DNA of 64,000 nucleotides from Achromobacter spanius (GTDB lineage Bacteria; Pseudomonadota; Gammaproteobacteria; Burkholderiales; Burkholderiaceae_B), in contig NZ_CP034689.1 of NCBI RefSeq assembly GCF_003994415.1, positions 5,704,001 to 5,768,000 on the forward strand. The letters run 5' to 3'. A model generated the notes under the pieces. It worked only from the letters and a program-made list of their open reading frames with translations, had not been told where the DNA came from and did no database searches. Shown piece by piece: positions 43,365 through 51,759 of the stretch (the first letter of the stretch is position 1; every line of letters starts with the position of its first letter). A program made the position numbers and the translations under genes.

Positions 43365-44930
43365 ATGCTCAAGTTTGTTCGAGCGGCCGCGCTGGCCGGT
43401 GCAACGTTGATGATGGCTCACGGCGCTTACGCCGAAACCGTCATCAAGTCCGTCATGCACTCGCCGTTGCGCCTGACCGACCCGCACGCCACCACCGCGT
43501 ACATCACGACGTGGCACGGCTACATGATCTACGACACCTTGCTGGCCACCGACGCCAACAACAAGATCCAGCCGCAGATGCTTGAGAAGTGGGAAGTCTC
43601 GCCCGATGGCAAGACCTACACGATGACCTTGCGCGACGGCCAGAAGTGGCACGACGGCAAGCCGGTCACGTCCGAGGATTGCGTGGCGTCCATCAAGCGC
43701 TGGGCCGCCGGCGACGGCATGGGCCGCACGCTGCTCAAGTTCACCGACAAGATCGAAGTCATTGACGACAAGAGCTTTCGCATCGTCATGAAAGAACCCA
43801 CGGACCTGGCGCTGCGCGCCCTGTCCAAGCCCACCGGCACCGCGCCGTTCATGATGCCCAAGCGCATCGCCGAACAGCCCATCGGCAAGCCCATCACCGA
43901 CATGACCGGTTCGGGTCCGTTCAAGGTTGCCGAATTCAAGCCGGGCGTGAAGACGGTGTACGTGAAAAACACTGACTACGTGCCGCGCAAGGAACCCGCC
44001 AGCGGCCTGGCCGGCGGCAAGGTCGTGAACGTGGACAAGGTGGAATGGGACGTCATGCCCGACGCGCTGACCACCGCCAACGCGCTGCTGGGCGGCGAGA
44101 TCGATTTCGTCGAACAGTTCCCGTATGACCTGTTGCCCATGATTGAAGGCAACCCCGACCTGAAGGAAGAATCGCTCAGCCCGGTCGGCTACTTCACGAT
44201 GTACCGCTTCAACTTCAAGTACCCCCCCTTCGACAACAAGAAGATCCGCCAGGCCGCCATGTACGCCATCGGCCAGGAAGACGTGATGAAGGCATTGGTG
44301 GGCAACCCCAAGTACTGGAAGACCTGCGCATCGCTGTGGGGCTGCGGTACGCCGATGGAATCCGATATCGGCAAGGAAATCGTCGTGCCCTCGAACATCG
44401 AGAAGGCCAAGGCGCTGCTGAAGGAAGCGGGCTACGACAACACGCCCATCCTCATGATGCACGCGACCGACGTGGGCACGCTGTCGGCTCAACCGGTGGT
44501 AATGGCCCAGGCGCTGCGCAAGGCGGGCTTCAACGTCAACCTGGCCGCGATGGACTGGCAAAGCGTGGCCACGCGCCGCGCCTCGAAGGCCGCGCCAGCT
44601 GAAGGCGGCTGGAACATCCACAACACCAACTGGTACGCCACCGACGTGATGGACCCGGTGCGTTCCGCGCCCGCCGCCGCCAACGGCGACAACGCCTGGT
44701 TCGGCTGGCCCGACATGCCGAAGGTGGAAGAGCTGCGCACCAAGTTCGCCCTGACGTCCGACCCTGCCGAGCAGAAGAAGATTGCCGACGAACTGCAGCG
44801 CATCGGCATCGACGAGGGCCTGTACGTGCCGCTGGGCCAGATGTCCGTGCCCACCGTCTACTCGACCAAGCTCTCCGGCCTGGTGCATGCACCGGTCTTT
44901 GCGTTCTGGAACGTCAAGAAAGCTCCTTAA
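43365..44930 (+). CDS. Peptide-type ABC transporter substrate-binding protein
   Basis: A 521-residue periplasmic protein of the SBP_bac_5 (DppA/OppA) class. A signal peptide with likely cleavage after AYA23 precedes the mature start ETVIKSVMHS. The family patterns LEKWEVSPDGKTYTMTLRDGQKWHDG and FNFKYPPFDNKKIRQA are present. It would bind a dipeptide-like ligand and deliver it to the permeases that follow in the same operon. Confidence 0.93.
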   Translation: MLKFVRAAALAGATLMMAHGAYAETVIKSVMHSPLRLTDPHATTAYITTWHGYMIYDTLLATDANNKIQPQMLEKWEVSPDGKTYTMTLRDGQKWHDGKPVTSEDCVASIKRWAAGDGMGRTLLKFTDKIEVIDDKSFRIVMKEPTDLALRALSKPTGTAPFMMPKRIAEQPIGKPITDMTGSGPFKVAEFKPGVKTVYVKNTDYVPRKEPASGLAGGKVVNVDKVEWDVMPDALTTANALLGGEIDFVEQFPYDLLPMIEGNPDLKEESLSPVGYFTMYRFNFKYPPFDNKKIRQAAMYAIGQEDVMKALVGNPKYWKTCASLWGCGTPMESDIGKEIVVPSNIEKAKALLKEAGYDNTPILMMHATDVGTLSAQPVVMAQALRKAGFNVNLAAMDWQSVATRRASKAAPAEGGWNIHNTNWYATDVMDPVRSAPAAANGDNAWFGWPDMPKVEELRTKFALTSDPAEQKKIADELQRIGIDEGLYVPLGQMSVPTVYSTKLSGLVHAPVFAFWNVKKAP

Positions 44931-44957
44931 AGGGGCAAGCAGTTCAGGGGGAAATAC

Positions 44958-45899
44958 ATGCTGGCATTTGTCTCACGCCGGCTCCTCGCGACCATCCCCG
45001 TTCTGGTGATGGTCGCGGTGGTGGTCTTCGCGATATTGCGTTTCAGCCCGGGTGATCCGGCCATCATCATGGCGGGCGACGGCGCCACGCCCGAACGTAT
45101 CGTCCAGATACGTCAGACGATGGGCCTGGACCAACCGGTCATCAAGCAGTTCGTCATCTGGGGCGGCAGGCTCCTGAAGGGCGATCTGGGCACCTCACTC
45201 ATGTCCGGCGTGCCGGTCACCAAACTGATTGGGCAACGTCTGGAACCGTCCATGAGTCTGGCGGTACTGACACTGGTCTTCACCTTGCTGGTGGCCATTC
45301 CGCTGGGCATCCTGGCGGCTTGGCGGCAAGGCAAGCTGCTGGACCGCGCCGTGATGGGCTTTTCAGTGCTGGGCTTTTCCGTGCCGGTGTTCGTCACGGG
45401 TTACCTGCTGATCTGGCTGTTCGCCATCAAGCTGGGCTGGTTCAACGTGCAGGGCTATACGCCACTGGCCAAGGGATTCTGGCCGTATCTGCACCGGCTC
45501 ATCCTGCCGTCACTGGCCTTGTCCACGGTCTACGTCGCACTGATCGCCCGCATCACGCGCACCAGCGTGATCGAGGTCATGGGTGAAGACTTCATCCGCA
45601 CCGCGCGTTCCAAGGGTCTGGGTGAAACCGGCGTGCTGCTTGGCCATGCGCTGCGCAACGCCGCCGTGCCCATCGCCACGGTGGTGGGCCTGGGCATTGC
45701 GCTCTTGATCAGCGGCGTGGTCGTGACCGAATCGGTGTTCAACATTCCCGGCCTGGGTCGCCTGGTGGTGGAAGCCGTGCTGGCGCGTGACTACCCCGTC
45801 ATCCAGGGCCTGACGTTGTTCTTCGCGTTCGTCTACGTGTTCATCAATCTGGTTGTCGATTGCGCCTACACGGTGTTCGACCCGCGAATCAGGTACTAG
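44958..45899 (+). CDS. ABC transporter permease (DppB-like)
   Basis: A 313-residue inner-membrane permease with six helices, the N-terminal FVSRRLLATIPVLVMVA helix and the EAA-type loop DFIRTARSKGLGETGVLLGHALRNA contacting the ATPase. GGGGGA serves as RBS. It starts 27 bp after the binding-protein gene and forms the translocation channel with the next permease. Confidence 0.93.
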   Translation: MLAFVSRRLLATIPVLVMVAVVVFAILRFSPGDPAIIMAGDGATPERIVQIRQTMGLDQPVIKQFVIWGGRLLKGDLGTSLMSGVPVTKLIGQRLEPSMSLAVLTLVFTLLVAIPLGILAAWRQGKLLDRAVMGFSVLGFSVPVFVTGYLLIWLFAIKLGWFNVQGYTPLAKGFWPYLHRLILPSLALSTVYVALIARITRTSVIEVMGEDFIRTARSKGLGETGVLLGHALRNAAVPIATVVGLGIALLISGVVVTESVFNIPGLGRLVVEAVLARDYPVIQGLTLFFAFVYVFINLVVDCAYTVFDPRIRY

Positions 45900-45908
45900 G
45901 GCAGAGCC

Positions 45909-46814
45909 ATGCAAACGCCAACCGATGCCGCCGCGCAAGCGGCCGCCGACCTTCCCGGAGGCGGCACTCCTCACGTCACCGCCTGGCGGCAAGTCCGCCA
46001 GGGCCTTAAAAGCTGGCCGGTCATGCTGGCGCTGGTGGTGCTGGTCGCCATCGTCGCCATTGCCGTGTTCGCGCCGCTGCTGGGCACGGTGGACCCCACC
46101 TTCATCGACCCGGGCTCGCGCCTGAAGCAGCCCTTTACCGACTTCCTGTTCGGCACCGACGCCTTTGGCCGCGACGTCTGGTCGCGCGTGGCCTACGGCG
46201 CGCGCATCTCGCTGATCGCGGGCCTGGGCGCCGCGGTCGTCAGCGTCGTCATCGGCCTGATCATCGGCGTCATCGCCGGCTGGTTCCGGTCGCTGGACGG
46301 GCTCATCATGCGGACCATGGACGCCATCATGGCGATTCCCGGCATCCTGCTGGCGATTGCCCTGGTGTCCGTCACCGGCGCCAGCATCATGACTGTGCTG
46401 ATCGCCATCACCATCCCGGAAATTCCCCGGGTGGTGCGGCTGGTGCGCGGGCAGATCCTGACGGTGCGCGGCGAACCCTATGTGGAAGCCGCGCTGGCGC
46501 TGGGCACGCCCTTGCCGCTGCTCTTGTGGCGCCACATGGTGCCCAGCACCATCGCGCCGCTGACGGTGCAAGGCACGTATGTGTTCGCCTCGGCCATGCT
46601 GACCGAGGCCATCCTCAGCTTTCTTGGCGCGGGCATCCCGCCCGAGATCGCGTCGTGGGGCAACATCATGTCCGAAGGCCGCATGTACTTCCGCATGCTG
46701 CCCGGCCTGATTCTCTTTCCCGGCCTGTTCCTGTCGCTGACGGTGCTTAGCGTGAACATCCTGGGTGACGCCCTGCGCGACGCGCTGGACCCGAAAATGG
46801 TGCGCAGGATCTGA
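45909..46814 (+). CDS. ABC transporter permease (DppC-like)
   Basis: A 301-residue permease with an N-terminal OppC-type segment, the characteristic HLLGTDxxGRDVxSRxxYGARxSL region (here FLFGTDAFGRDVWSR) and the EAA loop EPYVEAALALGTPLPLLLWRHMVP. It begins 9 bp after the DppB-like gene and pairs with it. Confidence 0.93.
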   Translation: MQTPTDAAAQAAADLPGGGTPHVTAWRQVRQGLKSWPVMLALVVLVAIVAIAVFAPLLGTVDPTFIDPGSRLKQPFTDFLFGTDAFGRDVWSRVAYGARISLIAGLGAAVVSVVIGLIIGVIAGWFRSLDGLIMRTMDAIMAIPGILLAIALVSVTGASIMTVLIAITIPEIPRVVRLVRGQILTVRGEPYVEAALALGTPLPLLLWRHMVPSTIAPLTVQGTYVFASAMLTEAILSFLGAGIPPEIASWGNIMSEGRMYFRMLPGLILFPGLFLSLTVLSVNILGDALRDALDPKMVRRI

Positions 46815-48510
46815 TGCCGATGACCTACTCTCCTACTCCCCCGCGGGCGACACCTCGTCCGCCATCCTGGCCATTCGCAACCTGTCGGTGGAAGTGGCCG
46901 GCGCGGGCAACCGCGTCGTGCGCAACCTCAGCCTGGACGTGCACGCTGGTGAAACCGTGTGCGTGGTTGGCGAATCCGGCTCCGGCAAATCGGTCACGTC
47001 GCTGGCCGTGATGGGCCTGTTGCCACCCGGCGTCCTGTCGATCAGCGCGGGTTCCATCCGCGTGGAAGGCGAAGACGTCGCCACCGCGTCGCAGCGGCGG
47101 CTGCGCGAAATGCGCGCGACCCGCATGGCCATGGTGTTCCAGGAACCCATGACGGCGCTGAACCCCGTGCACACCATGGGCAAGCAGGTAGACGAAGTGC
47201 TGCGCCTGCACCGCAAGGGCATGAGCGCCGCCGAACGCCGCGCCAAGGTGCTGGACATGTTCCAGTCGGTGCACCTGCCGGATGTCGAACGCATATTCGA
47301 GGCTTACCCGCATCAGCTGTCGGGCGGCCAGCGCCAGCGCATCGTGATAGCGATGGCGCTGATCCTGGAACCCAAGCTGCTGATCGCCGACGAACCCACG
47401 ACCGCGCTGGACGTGACCACACAAAAGCAGATTCTGGCGCTGATCAAGGAACTGCAGGTCAAGCACAAGACCGCGGTGCTGTTCATCACGCACGACTTCG
47501 GCGTGGTGGCCGAGATTTCGGATCGCATCGTGGTGATGAACCGCGGCGACCTGATCGAAAGCGGCACGCGCAACGAAATCCTGGCCGAACCCAAGCAGTC
47601 CTACACGCGGCGCCTGGTGTCGTCCGTGCCCAGCCTGGTGCCCAACCGGCGTGACGCGCCCGACGGCCAGCCGGTGCTGCACGTCAAGGGCCTGGGCCGC
47701 ACCTATGCCGGCAAAAGCTCGCTGTTCTCCCGCACGGCCGCGCAGAACGTCATAGCCGCGTCCGACGTGAACCTGACGCTGCGCAAGGGTGAAATCCTGG
47801 GCATCGTGGGCGAATCCGGTTCGGGCAAGTCCACGGTGGCGCGTTGCATCGTGCGTCTGATCGAACCCACGGCCGGCCACATGATGATGGGCGGCGAAGA
47901 CCTCAGCACGCTGTCCGGCTCGGCCTTGCGCCCGGTGCGCCGCCGCATTCAGATTGTGTTCCAGGACCCCTACCGGTCGCTGAACCCGCGCCGCACGGTG
48001 GGTGAATCCATCATCGAAGGCCTGCTCAACTTCGGCATGCCGCGCGACCAGGCCGTGAAGCGCGCGGGCGAAACGCTGACCGTGGTGGGCATGAGCCCCG
48101 ACGCCATGCGCCGCTACCCGCATCAGTTCTCTGGTGGCCAACGCCAGCGCATCTGCATCGCGCGCGCGCTGGTGATGGACCCGGAAATCCTGGTGGCCGA
48201 CGAAGCCGTGTCGGCGCTGGACGTATCCGTGCAGGCGCAGGTGCTGGAACTGCTGGAACAGGTGCGTCAACGCACGGGCGTCGGCGTGCTGTTCATCACC
48301 CACGACTTGCGCGTGGCCGCGCAGATTTGCGACACCATCATGGTCATGCAGCGCGGCAAGGTCGTTGAAACCGGCTCGGCCGAAACCGTGCTGACCGACC
48401 CTCGGCATGAGTACACGCGCACCTTGATCGACGCGGCCCCGGGGCGCGACTGGGACTTCCGCAACTTCCAGCCCGTGGCCACCACGCTGGCGCAAGCCGC
48501 CGCATCCTGA
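46765..48510 (+). CDS. Fused dipeptide ABC transporter ATPase (DppD-DppF type)
   Basis: One chain of up to 581 residues with two complete ABC modules: Walker A GESGSGKS twice, signature LSGGQRQRI and FSGGQRQRI, Walker B LLIADEPTTALD and ILVADEAVSALD, and the oligopeptide C-terminal motif after each. The conserved homology starts near 46858. The ATG at 46765 overlaps the permease gene by 50 bp and gives an unlikely first 16 residues. The natural ATG at 46814 or 46820 is in another frame and would join if the C5 run at 46848-46852 had one more C. The 5' end is therefore doubtful. Confidence 0.88.
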   Translation: MTPCATRWTRKWCAGSDADDLLSYSPAGDTSSAILAIRNLSVEVAGAGNRVVRNLSLDVHAGETVCVVGESGSGKSVTSLAVMGLLPPGVLSISAGSIRVEGEDVATASQRRLREMRATRMAMVFQEPMTALNPVHTMGKQVDEVLRLHRKGMSAAERRAKVLDMFQSVHLPDVERIFEAYPHQLSGGQRQRIVIAMALILEPKLLIADEPTTALDVTTQKQILALIKELQVKHKTAVLFITHDFGVVAEISDRIVVMNRGDLIESGTRNEILAEPKQSYTRRLVSSVPSLVPNRRDAPDGQPVLHVKGLGRTYAGKSSLFSRTAAQNVIAASDVNLTLRKGEILGIVGESGSGKSTVARCIVRLIEPTAGHMMMGGEDLSTLSGSALRPVRRRIQIVFQDPYRSLNPRRTVGESIIEGLLNFGMPRDQAVKRAGETLTVVGMSPDAMRRYPHQFSGGQRQRICIARALVMDPEILVADEAVSALDVSVQAQVLELLEQVRQRTGVGVLFITHDLRVAAQICDTIMVMQRGKVVETGSAETVLTDPRHEYTRTLIDAAPGRDWDFRNFQPVATTLAQAAAS

Positions 48511-48580
48511 TGCGCTGGTGTGCTGATGTGCTGATGTCCTGATCACCCGAATTGCCTTCCTTTGCAACACTGGAACCCAG

Positions 48581-49990
48581 ATGTCACAACCGCATGAATT
48601 GTCCGCCCAGGAACTGCTGCAGGCGTATCGCGACAAGACCCTGTCGCCGGTCGAAGCCACGCGCTCCGTGCTCGAACACATCGAGCGCTGGGAACCGCAC
48701 CTGAAGGCCACCTATGCGCTGGACCCCGACGGCGCGCTGGAGATGGCCCGCGCCTCGGAGGCCCGCTGGATGAAGGGCGAGCCGCAATCGGCCGGCGGCT
48801 ATTCGCTGGACGGCGTGCCCGCCACCATCAAGGAAAACATCGCCACGCGCGGCACGCCCGTGCCCCTGGGCACCGCCGCCACCGAGCTGACCCCGGCGGC
48901 TGCCGACGCGCCGCCCGCCGCCCGCATGCGTGAAGCGGGCGCGGTGCTGCTGGGCAAGACCACCATGCCCGACTTCGGCATGCTGTCCTCGGGCCTGTCC
49001 AGCTTTCATGAGCTGACCCGCAACCCCTGGGACCTGACGAAGAACCCGGGCGGCTCCAGCGCCGGCGCGGGCGCGGCGGCCGCGGCGGGCTATGGCCCCT
49101 TGCACATCGGCACCGACATCGGCGGTTCGGTGCGCCTGCCGGCCGCCTGGTGCGGCATTGCCACGCTGAAACCCAGCCTGGGCCGCATCCCTATCGACCC
49201 GCCCTTCATGGGCCGTTGCGCCGGCCCCATGACGCGCACCATCACCGACGCCGCGCTGATGATGGGCGTGCTGTCGCAGCCCGACGCGCGCGACCACATG
49301 AGCCTGCCCTTCCAGGACTTTGACTGGCTCAACCTGGCGCAAGACGTCAAGGGCCTGCGCATCGGCCTGCTGATGGACGCCGGCTGCGGCCTGCCGCTGG
49401 ACCCGGAAGTACGCGACGCCGTGCAAGCCGCCGCGCAAGCCTTCGAGGCGGCGGGCGCCATCGTCACGCCCATGCTGCCTTGGATGACGCCCGACATGCT
49501 GGAAGGCGTGGACCGCTTCTGGCGCACGCGATCGTCCATAGACCTGGCCGCGCTACCTGAAGCCCGCCGCGCCAAGATCCTGCCGTTCATCCGCGCCTGG
49601 GCGGAAAGCGGTGGCGGGCAGACCGGCGAAGCCGTGTTCAAGAGCTACTACGAAACGCTGAACGTGCGCGCCAAGACCGTGGCCGCCTGCGCGCCTTTCG
49701 ACTACGTGCTGTCGCCCGTGGCGCCGGTGGTGGCATACAACGCCGAATGGCCGTCGCCCACCAATGAGGTGGCCACCACCATGCACCACATCGGCTTCAC
49801 GCTGCCCTTCAACATGAGCGAACAGCCCGCCGCGTCCGTCAATTGCGGCTACACCCGAGCGGGCCTGCCAATTGGCCTGCAAATTGCCGGGGCGCGCTTT
49901 GACGACCTGGGCGTGTTGCGCGTGGCACGCGCGTGGGAACAGATGCGCCCCGCGCAGCAGCCGTGGCCGCAGCCCCCCAAGACGAACTGA
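48581..49990 (+). CDS. Amidase (amidase-signature family)
   Basis: A 469-residue amidase with the Ser-cisSer-Lys triad: Lys in VPATIKENIATRGTP near residue 84, and the GGSSAGAGAAAAAG plus TDIGGSVRLPAAWCG signature near 145-185 supplying both Ser. It hydrolyses an amide bond in the cytoplasm. Position between the peptide transporter and an M81 peptidase gene suggests it acts on the imported compound or its product. The substrate is unknown. Confidence 0.9.
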   Translation: MSQPHELSAQELLQAYRDKTLSPVEATRSVLEHIERWEPHLKATYALDPDGALEMARASEARWMKGEPQSAGGYSLDGVPATIKENIATRGTPVPLGTAATELTPAAADAPPAARMREAGAVLLGKTTMPDFGMLSSGLSSFHELTRNPWDLTKNPGGSSAGAGAAAAAGYGPLHIGTDIGGSVRLPAAWCGIATLKPSLGRIPIDPPFMGRCAGPMTRTITDAALMMGVLSQPDARDHMSLPFQDFDWLNLAQDVKGLRIGLLMDAGCGLPLDPEVRDAVQAAAQAFEAAGAIVTPMLPWMTPDMLEGVDRFWRTRSSIDLAALPEARRAKILPFIRAWAESGGGQTGEAVFKSYYETLNVRAKTVAACAPFDYVLSPVAPVVAYNAEWPSPTNEVATTMHHIGFTLPFNMSEQPAASVNCGYTRAGLPIGLQIAGARFDDLGVLRVARAWEQMRPAQQPWPQPPKTN

Positions 49991-50020
49991 GCTTCCCCTA
50001 CCCTTTCCACAGGAATTCCC

Positions 50021-51496
50021 ATGCGTTGGCTCTTGGCAATGATCAAGCACGAGACGAATACCTATTCGCCCGTGCCGACCCCGCTGGAACGCTTTTTCCG
50101 CGGCAGTCCTGAAATCCTGGCTGGCGAACGCGCCATCAAGGCCTACGAAAACACCGACAGCGGGTTGGGCGGGTATATCGAAGTGGCCCGCCGCGAGGGC
50201 GCGGAAATCGTGGTGCCGGTGGCCGCCGAGTCCTGGCCCAGCGGCCCCACCAGCGCCGACACCCACGAACGCCTGTGCAAGCTGGTGCTGGACCAGGTCA
50301 AGCTGGGCGGCTTTGACGCCATCTTGCTGGACCTGCACGGCGCCATGGTCGCCGAAGGCGTGGAAGACGCGGAAGGCGATCTGCTGCGCCGCCTGCGTGA
50401 AATCGACCCGACCACGCCCGTGGCGGTCACGCTGGACATGCACGCCAACATCTACGACGACATCGTCAACAACGCCACCGTCATCAGCGGCTTTCACACC
50501 TATCCGCACGTGGACATCCGCGACGCCGGCGTGCGCGCGGCCAACGTCATCGTCCGCGCGCTCAAGGGTGAAATCAAACCCGTCATGAGCTGGGCCAACA
50601 AGCCCATGCTGCCGCACATCATGTGCCAGGGCACGCACGCCGCGCCCAATAAGCCCTTGCAGGAGCGCTGCAAGGAACTGGAAGCGGGCGGCGTGCTGGC
50701 GGCGTCGGTCTTCGTGGGCTTTCCGCACGCGGACATCCGCGAAGCCGGCTTGAGCGCCGTCGTCTGTACCGACGGCAACCTGGCCGAGGCTGAGAAACAC
50801 CGCGACGAACTGCTGGAACGCGCCTGGACAGGCCGCGCCGACTGGGTGTTCCACCCCGAGCCGCTGGAACCCACCATCGCGCGCGCCAAGCAGATCGAAC
50901 AAGGCCCCGTCGTGTTGCTGGACCACTTCGACAACACCGGCTCGGGCGGCACCATGGACACCACCGCCGTGCTGGCCGAAGTGCTGCGTCAGGAACTGGA
51001 CAACGTGGTGTTCTACGCCATCTGCGACCCGGACGCGGCGAACGAAGCCGCCGCCGCGGGCGTGGGCAAGACCATCACGATCAAGCTGGGCGGCAAGCTG
51101 GCCATGCCCGCCATCAAGCAGCCGAGCGAACCGCTGGAAGTGACGGGCCGCGTCAAGCTGGTGTTTGACGGCGTCTACCTGAACCGAGGCCCCATGTACC
51201 GGGGCGTGCGCAACGACACGGGCCTGACCGTCGTCATCGACACCGGTCGGGTCGAGATCGTGGTGGTGTCGCGTCACCAGGAACCCTTTGACATCAACTG
51301 CCTGCTGTCGGCCGGCATCGACCCGCTGCAAAAGCGCTATGTCGTATTGAAAAGCCGGGTGCACTGGCGCGCGGGTTTTTCCGACATGGCGACAGAAGTC
51401 ATCGAATGCACCGGGGTGGGCGTGACCACATCCGATTACAGCCAGCTTGAATTCAAGAACGTGCGCCGCCCGATCTACCCCTTGGACCCGCTGTAA
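50021..51496 (+). CDS. M81-family metallopeptidase (MlrC-like), second copy
   Basis: A 491-residue paralogue of the 41775 product. Motifs are IKHETNTYSPVPTPLERFF, ILLDLHGAMVAEGVEDAEGD, VTLDMHANIYDDIV, DHFDNTGSGGTMDTTAVL and the C-terminal HWRAGFSDMA. It starts 30 bp after the amidase gene and closes the operon, followed by a terminator. Having two divergent M81 enzymes in one transport operon suggests two steps or two related substrates. Confidence 0.9.
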   Translation: MRWLLAMIKHETNTYSPVPTPLERFFRGSPEILAGERAIKAYENTDSGLGGYIEVARREGAEIVVPVAAESWPSGPTSADTHERLCKLVLDQVKLGGFDAILLDLHGAMVAEGVEDAEGDLLRRLREIDPTTPVAVTLDMHANIYDDIVNNATVISGFHTYPHVDIRDAGVRAANVIVRALKGEIKPVMSWANKPMLPHIMCQGTHAAPNKPLQERCKELEAGGVLAASVFVGFPHADIREAGLSAVVCTDGNLAEAEKHRDELLERAWTGRADWVFHPEPLEPTIARAKQIEQGPVVLLDHFDNTGSGGTMDTTAVLAEVLRQELDNVVFYAICDPDAANEAAAAGVGKTITIKLGGKLAMPAIKQPSEPLEVTGRVKLVFDGVYLNRGPMYRGVRNDTGLTVVIDTGRVEIVVVSRHQEPFDINCLLSAGIDPLQKRYVVLKSRVHWRAGFSDMATEVIECTGVGVTTSDYSQLEFKNVRRPIYPLDPL

Positions 51497-51548
51497 ATCA
51501 CGCTAAAAACAACTGAACCCACGCGATAACCGCGGAATTGTCGACAAA

Positions 51549-51577
51549 AAGGCCAGCGTTGATCGCTGGCCTTTCAT
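51549..51577 (+). terminator. Rho-independent terminator of the peptide operon
   Basis: AAGGCCAGCG and CGCTGGCCTT (51549-51558, 51564-51573) form a 10-bp stem with loop TTGAT, followed by TTCATTTT. Confidence 0.75.
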
Positions 51578-51759
51578 TTTGAAACCTCCCGTAACTGTGC
51601 GCACGGTCATGTGTCCCTTCGCGTCGGTATACTCCGCCGCGGGCCCTTACAGGCCGATGAATACGTATACGCCGGCAGCCGCGCGTGGGTAACCACGGCG
51701 CGATGGCTCAGTGCCTTGCCTGCCGGGTATGACTCGACAATCAACGAAGAAGCAAAACG

